From Limanda limanda (taxonomy: Eukaryota; Chordata; Actinopteri; Pleuronectiformes; Pleuronectidae), in NCBI RefSeq assembly GCF_963576545.1, contig NC_083636.1:6526356-6590355 (forward strand): DNA of 64,000 bases, in the 5' to 3' direction. The notes beneath the pieces are model-generated. The model did no database searches. It saw only the letters and a program-made list of their open reading frames with translations, and was not told where the DNA came from. Positions 48,767-61,205 of the stretch are shown one piece after another (position 1 is the stretch's first letter; each line of letters starts with the position of its first letter). Both the position numbers and the translations under genes were made by a program.

Positions 48767-50755
48767 GAACATGCATGTGTGATAGTTCACTATGTGTTTA
48801 TGTGAGTGTTTGCAATAGTGTCAGACACTGTCCTGTGGTTGCATCTGTTAACATATGTTGTTCCATGTATGGTTTTCTCTACAGACTAAAAAGTTACTTT
48901 GTGTGCTTCGTTAACTACAACAGCTTGTTACATATAAAAAAAAAAGTGTTTTGTTTAATATGATGTGCTTGAGGAGAGTTCATAATTACAAGTGATAACG
49001 GGATTTGGTGCCATGAAGGAATGATTTGTAAGAGCAAAATAAGTTCCAGGATCGAGCAACGGCAGAATTACGAATGCAACTGATGTGTTTATGATGCAAG
49101 ACAAATTAACTTTTCAATGAAATTAACATTTCAGAGAGCGGTGAGGCCTTCCATCTTCAAAGATGCACACTCCCCGACTCAAGAGAGTTAGGGCATTCGA
49201 TTGGATTTTATTTTCCAGGTTAGCTCACGAATTTGACCCCTGTGCGTCTAAACGATCGGCACGTACCCGCTCTCATTCAGAGTTCTCCCCGGTTTCTGGA
49301 GGCTAAGCTGCTGAGGTGGGAATAGGCATTTTACTTCATTACATTATTCATAAACAACACAATGCAGGTTGTTGTTTTTCACACTAAACTCAAGACACTG
49401 ATGAAGTTTGTGCCCTGAGCTGAACTAAGACGTTGCTGCAAAAATAACACTGAAACTAGACTTGAATATATCGAATATGATTGATTTGAAATGCAATTTT
49501 CTCTGCCTACCATAACAATCTAACAGCGTATATGTATTTGTAGACAGACAACAAGAGTCAGCTGACTGAGGTGTGGCACCAAGTCGATGCCTAACTCATC
49601 ATTATTTTCTCTGATATTCACCATTTTGCAGAAGTCAGTATTTTTGAGCTCATCATCATCTGTGACAAACGTAATTTTTGGCCGTTTCGTTGATTTTCTT
49701 TGTTTCATTTCTGCCGTAAAGATGCCAGGAGATGCTAAGAACTAATTTTCCCTCATGATTTAATTTTTTTGCTGGTAGCAGAACATGTTGCAGCAGAAAC
49801 TCCTGCAGGTTAAACTGAACTAACCAAACACTTGCTAGCCGAGCAACATCAACCTCCATTCAAAGAAGGAATATATATTGTAATGAATGAATATTTAATC
49901 CTTTAGTCCTGAAATATAAGTGAATATACACTTTTTAGAGCTAAGGTGTTGAAGTGTTATATTTTCTTTTGTTAGGGTGTGTATAGAATCCTCTCTTTCC
50001 AAAGCAATGGAGAAATCTCATCATAGACTGATTACAGCTCAGCCCTTCTTTGTCCCCATTCAGTAGTTCTCTCTTTAATCAACTCCAATACAGTAATAAT
50101 GTGTATTTCTCTGTAAGTGGCATGTGGATGTGACTATCTCATTATGTCTTTCAACAACACGGGGGAACATAAACTGGTTATGTAAATAACCCCCCACTCC
50201 ATTCACGACAACACCGCTCCTGTGCACAAGTGTTTATGACCCAGTGTGCATGATGCTTCTTCCTGTCACCTTGACTCCCTTTGTGTGAAGCTGAATACAT
50301 TACGGATAAAAAACAAGTTTCTGTATGGATGTGAGCGAATGAAGATATGAAAGGTCAAACATTTTACATTAATGTGCAGACACAAACACTAGAATAACAG
50401 TTAACATGGTTATCACTGCAGTATCCCCCACCCCCAACCCCACCCCTGATAACTCACCTATACATCTTCCAGTGACGACCAGTGCAAACCACCGGCCTCA
50501 CATTCCCCGACAGCCTTCGACCCACAGCTGCTCCTATCAGATCCAGTTGTCAGGTTCAATAAGAGAGCCAATCACTTCAGTTAATCAGGGCCTCTACCCG
50601 AGGTTTAGCATCCGGCTGTGATGCTGGCGTGTAGCTGTTGAGTTTGCCGTTTCAATTTAGTTGTATGCGATGCGTTCAATCCATCCACCTACATCTCTCA
50701 TTCATTCTGTTTGTGTCCTCAACTTTAATACTCCTGAGGCTTTTACAGCAACACC
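48764..50755. other. Non-coding DNA, no gene recognised
   Basis: Two kilobases of unique sequence. A segment at about 49140-49330 is GC-balanced and repeat-free. No supportable gene. Confidence 0.5.
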
Positions 50756-50759
50756 AGCT

Positions 50760-50990
50760 GGGATGAAACGTACAATGTGTAACTTCTACCATTAAGTGGT
50801 CTCTCAATCAAAATGATGACAAAAGACCTAAATCTATGACGTTGAGAAGTTGCGTGGGATTGTGGGAGTTGTCTTCTCTAACGTTGCTGATGAGAATCTA
50901 CCTGACGTTACTCATGTGAACAAATCGTGTTCACGGATCAGGTAATGTAGTAAAGTCGTAATCACGTTACGCAGCCAACGGCAATGAACA
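50760..50990. repeat. Possible dispersed repeat (MITE-like)
   Basis: The text from GTACAATGTGTAACTTCTAC onward (AAAAGACCTAAATCTATGAC, then GAGAAGTTGCGTGG) gives the impression of a dispersed fish repeat. I cannot define ends or a target duplication. A perfect 7-bp inverted repeat GTGAACA / TGTTCAC with a 5-nt spacer sits at 50916-50934. Confidence 0.3.
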
Positions 50991-51539
50991 AGCGTGAACC
51001 ATTAAGAGTGACTAATGCAAACAGTGGAAGGAGGAATCAGCCGACTGGCTAACTGGCTGGCGGCTGGTTGTTCCTTCGCCATATGTTCTTTGCCCAAGAA
51101 GGTACAGCAGAGATGGACATAGTTCTAAATTGGTGGATTCTTCTTTTCAGACATTTTAAAAGAGGAAAAGTACATTTTATATTTTCAATTTGCTGCTTGA
51201 ACACTGGACGCCTAAAAGCCTTTTGACCACAGGCACATTCAGCAAATCCTAATTCTGTTATCCTTATAAATAGAAGCTTAAAATGATAAATAGAGGAAAA
51301 CATCTTAATCTAATTAGAACAAAACACTCAAGTGCTGTCCCTGAGGTGTCGGGTTTTACATTGTTAGCCACAGCACCTGCCGAGATAACCATTACAGTCC
51401 GGTGAACACAGACTTTTCAGATCGTCGCTGATACTTTCTAACATTACTAAACCCGACTTAAATCTGCATCACAACATATTTTTTGAGGTATCTCTGGTTT
51501 TCCAGCTGTTAGGCACTTAGCCATTATTTACACACAGCT

Positions 51540-51650
51540 AATCCCCCGGTGGACGTCCGTGATGGAGCGAGGCGCGGTTGCTAGGCAATTTGTGATGCGA
51601 CTGCAAAGTTTCTATTAGCCGGGCGCAGAGGGAATGACGGTTCTGTATAA
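51540..51650. promoter_or_regulatory. Candidate regulatory segment with RFX X-box
   Basis: GTTGCTAGGCAA at 51577-51588 is close to the palindromic X-box (GTTGCC..GGCAAC) bound by RFX factors, which commonly regulate cilia genes. The flanking 100 bp are unique, GC-richer than the surroundings and without a protein-like frame. Function is inferred from the motif alone. Confidence 0.35.
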
Positions 51651-51719
51651 TATATTAAGACAGAAGTGAGACTACAAACCACTGCAGTACCGGGGTCAGG
51701 GTCACTTGTGTCGGGATCA

Positions 51720-51975
51720 TCATTTCTCTCTGGGTTTTTACATTTTTTTTCCTGTCCTGTCTATTGACCCCTTCCTTATTTTTCTTCTTGCTTAATCCCC
51801 AGACAAGGTAACCAGCTCCTGCACCCCCCCCCCACCTTCCCTCCACACAATGTTTCTTTGATTCACCCTAAATTCTTTCCCCCCCATTTCCCCTTTTTCT
51901 TTCCAGCTCCCTTCTCCCCGTCTCTTTCGGGCCTATCCCCCCCACCCCCCCCACCCCCTCGTCCCTGCCCATGTA
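51720..51975 (+). repeat. Pyrimidine-rich tract with C runs
   Basis: C/T-dominated plus strand with several runs of 7-10 C (51825-51834, 51879-51885, 51937-51956). The complementary G runs could form quadruplexes. Confidence 0.7.
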
Positions 51976-51999
51976 GTCCCTCTCCCCTCCCTCACTCGG

Positions 52000-52800
52000 C
52001 AGTAGCTACCCAATAAAGGATGTTGTTAATATCATTAGGCAGACTTCCTCTCCGGCCCAGCGCCCGGCCCACTCCCTTTCAGCCATAATCAAGCGTGCAC
52101 ACCAACTATCAAAGGAGACATTGCTAATAAACTACCACAGTGAAGCGGAGAAAAAAAAAAAAAAGAAACACACACACTCCTGCATTACTGTTGGCTTCGC
52201 ACGGTGAAATAAATGCGTTTGCGTGCATGTTGAATCCGATGGCACGGGTGGGGTGGCAGGGAATGGCAGTGGGGGTGCGCGTAACCCAGACAACGCTAAT
52301 AAAGTATACTCCAAGGGCCAGCACAGTCTAATGCAAATCCGCCACTTAAGTATAGTAAATTAATTGGGGTTGAGGGACATGTACACAAGCGGACGTTGCT
52401 AATAAAGTGAGCTCTGGGAGGAGGCAAATACCGTCAGTTTAGTGGGTTTAAAATGGGGAAAAGCAGAGGGTTAGGGGGGGTTAAGGGGGGGCAAGTGTGG
52501 CTTCTTGTTGCACTGCAGTCATTTGCTGTAAATTATCCCTAAAACGGGAGGGCACGCCGTCAGCTGCATGGCTTGGGAATGTTCTCTCTCGACAGCTGAA
52601 TGATACAGTGTGCATTTATCACCAGTGAAATGTGGTCTGAGGGGAATATGTGATGCAATACTGCAAGCAAGGAGCGCGCTAGGTTTTAAAAGGGGGGAGA
52701 CAGAGGGGTGAGAGGCCAGTGACAGGAGTCGGCTAATAGAGTGCGGCGCATTAAAAAAAGCACATATTCTCAAGCAGGCAGAGGCAATTATCTGTTTAAA
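52000..52800 (+). promoter_or_regulatory. Candidate enhancer with repeated GCTAATAA motif
   Basis: GCTAATAAA occurs at 52123-52131, 52295-52303 and 52398-52406, with a near copy GCTAATAGA at 52732-52740. The first three share a longer context of GAC(A/G)(T/A)(T/C)GCTAATAAA(G/C)T. A homeodomain-type TAAT core lies within each, and an octamer (ATGCAAAT) is at 52331-52338. A G-quadruplex-type run is at 52468-52491. No protein-like frame is present. This may be a cluster of transcription-factor sites or the residue of a short tandem duplication. Confidence 0.4.
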
Positions 52801-53110
52801 CGTAAGTAGGAGGTGTCAAGTACACACATTAATCATCCTTTTAATTGTAAAAGACACAGATGAGACGGCCCCGGCTTTGCATTTCCATTCTTTGAGCCTC
52901 CTGATAAAAAGGAGGACTTTTTCCTTTCTTTTTCTAAATCAAAGAAATGCTCATTATTCTGTTTACCAGTTGGCTGAGAGGAATAGGAGTTTCCTTTGAG
53001 CGTTGAACTATAATTCCAGTTTATCAAATCTTGGCTCTGGTTTCTGCAGCATTGGCAATCTGCCCTCGCCAAACTAATTGCCCGGAGCTGGGAGAAGGGG
53101 AGAGTGTCAG
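52801..53110. promoter_or_regulatory. Candidate conserved non-coding segment
   Basis: Unique and repeat-free. It contains AGGTGTCAAG (T-box-like) at about 52811 followed by ATTAATCA, a CCTCC/GGAGG inverted repeat near 52898-52916, and several TAAT cores. It looks like a continuation of the preceding regulatory-like block. This is an impression, not evidence of conservation. Confidence 0.25.
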
Positions 53111-54720
53111 GTTGGGGAAGAAATGTGATCAGTGCAACGCTCATACAGGTTTTAAACAAAACCCCCGAGGTGAACAACGTGATCCGAACGACTGAACGAT
53201 TACCGCCACTAATGGAGGTTATGTTTTTGTTTTGTCTGTGTGTTAGTTAGCAGGATTAAGAGTGACAGAAACACAGATGTAAGTGTAGTAGAAAAGTTCT
53301 CAGAGACCCCTTCTGGTTACGCATGATGCTGCTGTTAAAGACCACCTTCTTTTCTCTTTTGGCATTTCAGTTCCTCGTATTTTCACGTCTATCTCCAAGT
53401 GTTTGAAAGTTGAACTGTTGGCTTGTTAACCAGCAGTGTGACAGCTCATTTCTTACCCTGTCAGACGGTGGATAGCTTTCACCATGTCTCTCCAGCTCAG
53501 GCACTGTTTCCGTGGGTACAATATTAACTTAGCCAATTGAAACAATGACCAAAACTATCAAAATAAGACCTCAAGTGTCAGAAACTGGAAATATAATAAC
53601 ATACTGTAATATATAATTGAAAATCAGCCAACCTTGCAGAGGGACTATACTTGCAGAATTAATACATAAAAATGGGACAGTGAAAAAAATAATATTCATA
53701 ACATACATTTCTAGAGACACACTGTCAGTCAAGGGACCAGGAAGTTGATTAGCATTCATGCACACCCCTGATGAAGGAAATAGTCCCAGAAAACAACATT
53801 TCAGAACTATAATAAGTACGTGAGTGTCAAAATAATAATGATGGAGAAGAATCCACCACCACAGAGCACTGCAACCTGTTTTTGACACAATTAAGTCGAG
53901 CCTCTCTGTGTGTGTTTGAACAACCGTGGGGATCTTTCATTGTTATGTGGCCGCCACTGAGCTCCACGGTCATGCTTTATTTATCCCTTTCTCTCTGCAC
54001 TGTAATGGAAATATAAAAGGGTGCATTGATTAGTGTTTAAGGATCAGGCTTTAATAGATTAAAAGCCTCCAGCTCTGAGAGAGGCACTCACTCATACACG
54101 CTTGTGCATAAAGGCAAGTGTGCGTCGTGTACACGCCCAAAAAGAAAACCTATGGACGGTTATGGAAAGAGCTCGACGTGAGCAACAACAGACGTGTACA
54201 GGCAGCGGCTTCTCACACATGAGTGGACACAGACATTAGAAAGACATAAGGATACACAACCATAAACGCACACACAAACAAGCACACACATGTACAGTTT
54301 GTAGTGCCAGAAACGGAGCACTAAGGCTTTTAATAGCCCATATGCATCCGTTAAGATAATAAATATGAAATAAATATCTAGCAGGACCAACAGGATGTAG
54401 ATAGCTGCATGTCATTATGATTTAGAGGGGGAAAAAAAACATGGCCTAATGTTCACTTTCCAATTGATGGAAAATTCATGCATTTTTAACGCGGTGCATT
54501 ATTAATAATACGGCACCATCCCAGAGCCGTTTTCTACACACAGGGACGATGAGGTCATGTCTCAGCTTGAGTTTGAAACAAAAAGTAAACATGCAAATTA
54601 ACGAAGACGGCGATGATGCAGCTTTCCAAAAGGTTTGTGAAGGAAAATCTAATTTACTAAGGTTTTCAGGGTATTTGGGTAAAAACAAAAAAATACCAAA
54701 TTGTGACAGCAACTGCATTT
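53111..54720. other. Non-coding DNA, no gene recognised
   Basis: AT-rich at 53540-53840, CA-rich at 54255-54295, octamer at 54591-54598. A 105-codon minus frame at 53571-53888 is hydrophobic AT-rich sequence with no recognisable domain. Confidence 0.5.
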
Positions 54721-54724
54721 GAAA

Positions 54725-55160
54725 CACTTTTCCCCCCTTTTCCTGTTTCTCCAATCTCAGCACCTCCTATTCTCTGTCTCGATCAATAGACGCCATAATT
54801 GTGTTGCGCCCCCCCCTGCTCACCATCTTCTTCTACTCCAGTCACACAGATTAAAGTCGTACGTGTTAGTCATCTTTCCCTCCTTCTAATTCCCTTCCGT
54901 CACCCACACACCTTCTACATTTGTCTATCCTCTCATTGCCACTTTCCTTCTGGTCCCAATCACGCCCCCGATGGTATCCTGTTGTAAAACTGCACCACGA
55001 TTGAATCTCCAGTGTTTGTCTCCTTTTTCCTACCACAATCAGTCTTGTTGTTAGCCTCCCCCTAACCTCTCCAGTCTTCTTTACAGTCATCTCGTCTCTC
55101 TCAATCTCTCCCTCAAGGATTCACAGCCTCTCCTGTAAGGTCTTTCTCGTCTCCTGTATT
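54725..55160 (+). repeat. Pyrimidine-rich tract, imperfect
   Basis: C/T-dominated with interruptions. No supportable frame. Confidence 0.55.
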
Positions 55161-57645
55161 CCCTGATGGCGTCTCAGGTGAGAACATCCTTTCTCTTTGT
55201 TACACTCAACTGTTTGTGGCACTTCGTTCGACCTCCCAGTGTCTCCTCTCCCACAAGAAGTGACCACATGTCGTGTCTGCAGTAAGAGATATCTGACCTC
55301 CCTTCTTTTGCTTTTCTCATATTTCTGAAGTGTTCATTTTATCGCATTCACACATTGTGATGCCCTCAGTATTAAACAACATTAAGTGACGACAACTACT
55401 TCTCTAGTTGGGGGTTGTGCTCACTAATTCCAGCTTCATCAGACCGGGAATAACCAGGTTTCAGGAAGAAAGCTGTAACCTTTCCAAACAAGCATCTTTG
55501 GAACAGGCACTGAACTTGTACAGTAAAAGACATATTAGAGTAATGCTGGAAAAAAGTGCAATTTAAATGAAAGTGGTGGCTTTTTTTTTTTACAGCACAT
55601 CCAGGATCAAAGATTAGCCCTCAGTTTTTCCTTTAAATGATTAATGTCTAGATCAAACTATACATGTCTGCTCACATACGCATTTCTTCAAAAGGAGGTA
55701 GAGATGGCAGGCGTATAACTGATGACAGCAGATATGTTGCAGGCAGGCTAAAGCTGCATTTATCAGAACTGCTCAGGACTCGTCATTAATGCAGTGAAAG
55801 GGAGAAAGGTCACAAATATAAGTAGCTTTTGATCAATGGCCTACAAACCCATGGCAGAGCAGATGAAAAGCCTGCACAGAAGGCAGATACATCTAGATGC
55901 AATTGATTTAACCAATTTAAAAAAGGTGCTACATGCTGTTTTTATTAACATGGTAATGTGATAAAAACAGGTTTATTTGCTTTTATCTAGTGGGACCACA
56001 AGTGAGCACCAGGGGTAATCGTTCAGCCGATATAGAAAAAACATATCCTGAGCTAATTGGCCAATATCATTATTTCCAGTATTTAAGGGATCAAACACGT
56101 AGCAGGTTAGTCTATGGGACTGGATGCTAAACAGAGGATGGATGAAAAACCAATCGCACATCTACAGCTCAGAGATGTGCTTAATGACTCCCTCACAAGT
56201 TTCATCATGTATTCCTGCACTGGATACATACTGTACTATATTTCACTTTTGCCTGGAGGCATATTTACTCTGCTCTGCTTGTCCTCAAGATGCATTTAAA
56301 TATACAATGTGCTCGTGTCTCGGGAAATTATGTTGAATGCGAGCACTTAATGTGTCTCAATGCAAAGAAGGGTGTGCATGTTTCTGGCATATGCACGCAC
56401 TCGGGTTTGCAGCACACATGTCGTGTGGGGAACTGCCTTCATATGGCAGGAGACAGAAAATCAAACATTCATTTGAAAGTTAATATTCTAATACAATCTT
56501 TAGAGATAAGCACTGAGGACAGTTTGGAGTAGTTTGCCTTGTGATATTGCAAAAAAAGTTTGCTGAAGCCAAAAAGTGCAAAACCATGCGTCAAGATTTA
56601 TCTGCAACAATATGCAGCACGTTGTTGACGAGGGGGGGGGATCATTTGAATGCATTCGGACCAATTGTGTGTCATTTCAAATTAGTTTTCATTTCTGGAA
56701 AAAACGTGACAGGCCTAGAGGAAACTGTGGACGCATGTGTGCGTATGTGGTATGGATACGGCGGGTTGGGGCGTACAGAGTCATTAACAGTTTTCTCAGT
56801 TTCCCTCCTTTCATCCCTCGTTAGCTTTGATCAGAAAGCGAGGAGTCGAAATCTTCTATCGCCTGCGCTGCAAGGATGCTACAGGGGCTGAGTGGAGAAA
56901 GTACAGCGGAGACTCACACTCATACGCACACAAACTGACACGCACGCTGACCCACTGGCACACACAAGAGTTGACAGATAAAAAGACAAACTGACAGAGC
57001 CTGACTCTGAGGCACAAAAAAAACGAAGCAGGCAAGCAGACGCAAATAGAACAAAAGGGCAGCAGAAATATACAAGTTTAGAAAAATACCAATTTACAAA
57101 CCGAGCACGGAGACTCAAAACCACAGAAAGAGACTTTTTCTTTCTCTTTACATATATTTCGCAACTTTCTGTAATTTAAAAAGGTCCTGATCCAAAGTTG
57201 GAGGGCATGTTATGAGCTGTGGCACGAGAGAGGGGGTTTAATATCTTCATGTTCTCGCCATATAAAAAATGTACAAAGAAAGCACACGAGTCGTTTTGGA
57301 TTACCGAAATAATTACACACCCAAGTCCCATCTGAGCCAGATCTTCCAGCTCGGGGTGCAGAGAGGAAACAGTCGTTAAACTTGGATCTCTGAGACACAT
57401 GTGAAGCTGCTTAATTGGGGCCAAATCTTAACAAAATCTTGTCATGTTCTCAAACCCTCAGGTGCATTTAGATAAAAGCACACAGCAAGCGGCACATCTA
57501 ACTAAAGAGAGACACAGGGTAGACGGGGGAGAGTGGGAGCGCTGGCTTTTTCATGTCTTTGCTGCCTTTTGGAGACTTGTTGAGTACAAAACTCGCACCC
57601 GCATTTGTTTCAGCAGAGACATGTATTACGTCTCTGTTGGTGCAT
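55161..57645. other. Non-coding DNA, no gene recognised
   Basis: Unique sequence with T10 (about 55582) and G9 (about 56632) runs. Frames of up to 116 codons at 56541-56891 overlap others and show no domain. Confidence 0.5.
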
Positions 57646-57666
57646 ACACACACACACACACACACA
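57646..57666 (+). repeat. (CA)n microsatellite
   Basis: A short CA run of about 10 units. The overlapping 125- and 129-codon frames are not supported as genes. Confidence 0.88.
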
Positions 57667-57838
57667 AAGCAACTCGCTTACCAAAATCTACTATTCAATT
57701 CTTCCCTTACGACTCTAGATTCTCACTCTCATCAGATCCAAATCCTTTCGACGCCCTTTTTAAATCAAATGAGGTTCAGCTTTCAACATTTCTATCGCTT
57801 TTCTTTGGTGAAAAGAAGATTCCAACCGGTTGACATGC

Positions 57839-57865
57839 GAGAGTGGTTCCTAAGAAACCACTCTC
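57839..57865. repeat. Hairpin, 10-bp perfect stem
   Basis: GAGAGTGGTT (57839-57848) pairs with AACCACTCTC (57856-57865) across 7 nt. A further ACCCACTCTCACACA copy of the right arm follows. Confidence 0.8.
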
Positions 57866-58128
57866 ACCCACTCTCACACATTATCAGGCATAAATTTAAT
57901 GTTTCTCCTGCCAACAAGTTTGAGCAATGAATCTGTCTATTGATCAAAGTTGACCTCAAGTTTCCTGTAACGCTCTTTGCTACCAAAAAGAAAGTTTCAG
58001 GACTAATCTCCCACTCAGAAAAACTTGTGTTTTCAAGGTGACTAACTCTCCATACCTCCCTACCTCTCACCCCGCTCACACACATCTCCACACCGGCTTC
58101 CAATTTGTTGGCTTTGTGTATGTTACAG

Positions 58129-58205
58129 CAGTGAGATTCGCGGCCCCTGCGCTGCTCTGATCAGACCCGCACTCGGACATCTGTCGGAGGATGTTTACCC
58201 AGGCA
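58129..58205 (+). CDS. Candidate 77-bp internal exon, unidentified
   Basis: The segment is preceded by an acceptor-like sequence (GTTGGCTTTGTGTATGTTAC, then AG at 58127-58128) and followed by a near-consensus donor (GCA then GTAAGTATG, GT at 58206-58207). Only one of three frames is open across it. That frame begins with a split codon and reads SEIRGPCAALIRPALGHLSE, then DVYPG. It is GC- and CpG-rich compared with its flanks. It could be a small coding exon, a non-coding RNA exon, or chance. I recognise no family. Confidence 0.33.
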
Positions 58206-59893
58206 GTAAGTATGTTAGGGGAAATATTATCCTAGTTTTACCTTACCTTTCTTCTGTCTGAAGCATAAACACCAGCATTGCGAGCCGGGGATGGGAGAGG
58301 AGAGGAGGAGGAGGAGGAAAAAAGAGGAGTGTAGAGGAGGTAAGACAGAGTGGACCTAAGGGAGTAACAGTGCGTTCACACATGTGGATAAAAGTAGTTG
58401 GCGGTATCTGGCCAGTCATGAATCACTCGTAGTGCGGGTGTATTTAACTTTTATTTTCTGCTAACTTGAAGACAGGTCACAGAGAATAACATTTTTTAAA
58501 AGTTCCTTTGCATAAAGTAGCAGTAAATAACTCTGAGCTTCAGTTTCCTCTGAAATCAAGATGAATGTCACTGGCTGTCGCCCCGACTGTGTCTGAGCCT
58601 CTAAACTTCTCCCTGTAGTGCGGCCGGGCGCTTTTGAGTCTGTCAAGCTGAGCGAGGATGGGTGGGTGGGGGAGGGGGTGGCACAGGGCGTCAAAGCCGC
58701 GACTCATTCACACTGACAGCAGCCGACGCTGTCCCAGCTTTTATGAATCCATGCGTGTGAACAGCCCATAAGAGCAGGAGTGAAAGAGGGATGAGGGGGT
58801 TAAGGATGAGTCAGTGAGAGGATGAGCGATGGAGGTAAAGACAAGTAAGTAAATGGATTAGAGAAGATATATCAGGCGAGAAAGAGTTGAAAGGAAAGAA
58901 AGAGAGGAAGGGAAGGAGGAGGAGGGAGGGAGAGTAAAGTTCAGAAGTATATAAAAACTTTTATGTAACCATGACACAAAATATAAACTAGTGTCATATG
59001 ATTTGTTTAGTGATTCCTTCATCCTGCTTCCATTATCCACCTTTAATCTCTGCTTATTAGCCCAGTTCTATGAGCATCTTTTTAAAATGCATTCACTCTT
59101 TTTCACCGTAGACTCCTCAACTCCACTGGGACAAAAGACGCCTGCTAAAACCTTGACATTCACGCAAACCTTTATTTATTTTCAGCCTCTGACGCTGGTG
59201 GAAGCGTGAAATACAATTATTCGAGGGCTTGAAACTTTCATCGTGGATAATTGCATTTACCCTACTAACTGGATACGGTTGGAAACAAGCACAATTGTTG
59301 TGATTTCCAGTTGTATTTCATGTTGTGTTCTGTTTTAAATCACATGCTTCTATCAGCGTCAGAGGACAATTAAGGGTTTAAAAGACCCTGTAACCGATTT
59401 TGTCAGCCACTCACTAAACCTTGACGAAGTGCGACTTGAAAAACTTTTTCTGTGGTTCAAACTGCATCGAATAAACAAATTCACGGAACGCATTTCATCG
59501 AATTTTCATAAATCGGTCACACATCTTGAAAACAACAAAACCAATGACAAACACACATCGCAGAGGGAGATGCATATGTTGCATCTGGTCTTGATGGGTT
59601 AATCAGATTCCAAGTTTCCAATTGTAGAACTTTTTTAACAAATCAAGGTTTTAAACCGCAACTTTTTATTCAAGCTCTTCTGAGAAATTCCTTTTAAACT
59701 AAAAATCTTTCAATGAGGATTTAAACTTCCAATTTCAGGGTCAATGTGCAGAGAAGTCTTGGCGGCTTTTTATCGTCTGTGAAAAATCTATAGACGGAGA
59801 CTTCACGTGAATATATGTCTGCTAATTGGCAGAAAGGGACACAGACGGGCACACAGATGCTTAACACACGGAGTTTTCTTCTCATCATCTCTC
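58206..59893. other. Non-coding DNA, no gene recognised
   Basis: Purine-rich patches lie at 58285-58350 and 58780-58940. The remainder is AT-rich and unique. No supportable gene. Confidence 0.5.
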
Positions 59894-59972
59894 TCACACA
59901 CACACACACACAGACACACACGCACACACACACTCCTCTGTCTCACTCACACAGACACACACACACACACAG
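59894..59972 (+). repeat. (CA)n microsatellite, interrupted
   Basis: Two CA blocks separated by a short CT-rich segment. Confidence 0.9.
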
Positions 59973-60159
59973 GCCTCTTCCCGTGTGGTGTTGTTTCCAG
60001 CCCAAAACCAAACCATGTGTGGGAGCTCTCCTGTGCCGGGCTACACTGTATTTGCCCTGTTGGTAATCGCTCCCTCCACTAGAGAAAAAAGAGAGAACAC
60101 TGGGAAGTCATGTACAGCCTGACTCTCCTCAGCTTTGAGCTCCTCTGTCTGCTCCTGAC

Positions 60160-60440
60160 AGCCACTGTCTCTGCTCTCGTCTGCATTTCTTCACCTTTTC
60201 CTTGTTCTGTTAATCATTACCATCCCTCACTCCTTTCACCCCGTCTCTTCTCGCCTGTACCATTCATTTTTTAAACCCATTTCTCCATCTGCCTGCCCCG
60301 GCATGTGCGTCAATAGCTGCCTTTTCCTCCCTTGAACTCTTTCTGTCAGTCTTTCTTCTTGCACCCCCTTTCTCTCCCCACCCACCCCCCTCACCACCTC
60401 CCATCTCTTCTACCCATTCCACCACCAACTAGGCATGAAA
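60160..60440 (+). repeat. Pyrimidine-rich tract
   Basis: C/T-dominated plus strand. No supportable frame. Confidence 0.6.
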
Positions 60441-61205
60441 ACGGTGCTCCATTAGGAGTGCCTGGGCTAAGCCCGGTCTGACACACACTGCTTTGATCAG
60501 CCGTGAGCTGGGCTAAACACCCCGCTAAACTCCCCAGTCTGAGGAGGCGGAAGGAAGGGGGGGCAAAAAGTAGCGAGGGATGGGACTGGGGAGGATCAAA
60601 ACCGAGGAATGAGATGGAGATGCAGGCACAATGAAAAGGGAAAACACACAGTCTGAGGAGAGGAGCTCAATTTCCCAAGCTGTCCACTAGTATATTTCAA
60701 CCCACAATTCTTTTGTTTTACTATATTTTCCTTCACATCTCTTTTTTATAAGTTATCCATCCATCTCTCTCGCACCTCCACTCCCCTTCTCCCTTGACAA
60801 CTTCCAGGAGGTCTCGACCAAACACAGGCAGCGTCTGCAGGTGCACACCTCACAGGAGCCGAGACACGTGCACGTGGAAACACAATCAGATCAGATGTCT
60901 GTCTATGGAGAAGTCTCAGAGCAAATCTTTGCAGCATCTTTCTGTCTTGTGATTAAATAAATATTGTGCCCACTCAAACACACACACAGAGAAAAGTTGT
61001 CTGGCAGAAAGAAGTGAGAGAGAGTGAAAGAGAGAGAGAGGGGAGATATATGGAGACCAGACCTCCATAACTGACAACAGTAAGAAAGAAAAAAGAAAAA
61101 GAGCCAGAGCTTTGCACATTCATGCCGGCAGATACTAAACCAGCAGCAGCAAAAGGACAAAAAGCTCCCGTCTTCTTCTCCCAAGGAGTGAAGAGAAAAG
61201 GGATT
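60441..61205. other. Non-coding DNA, no gene recognised
   Basis: A 12-bp imperfect tandem (GCTAAACACCCC, GCTAAACTCCCC) lies at 60512-60535 in a GC-richer unique stretch. A GA-rich patch is at about 61015-61045. No supportable gene. Confidence 0.5.
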
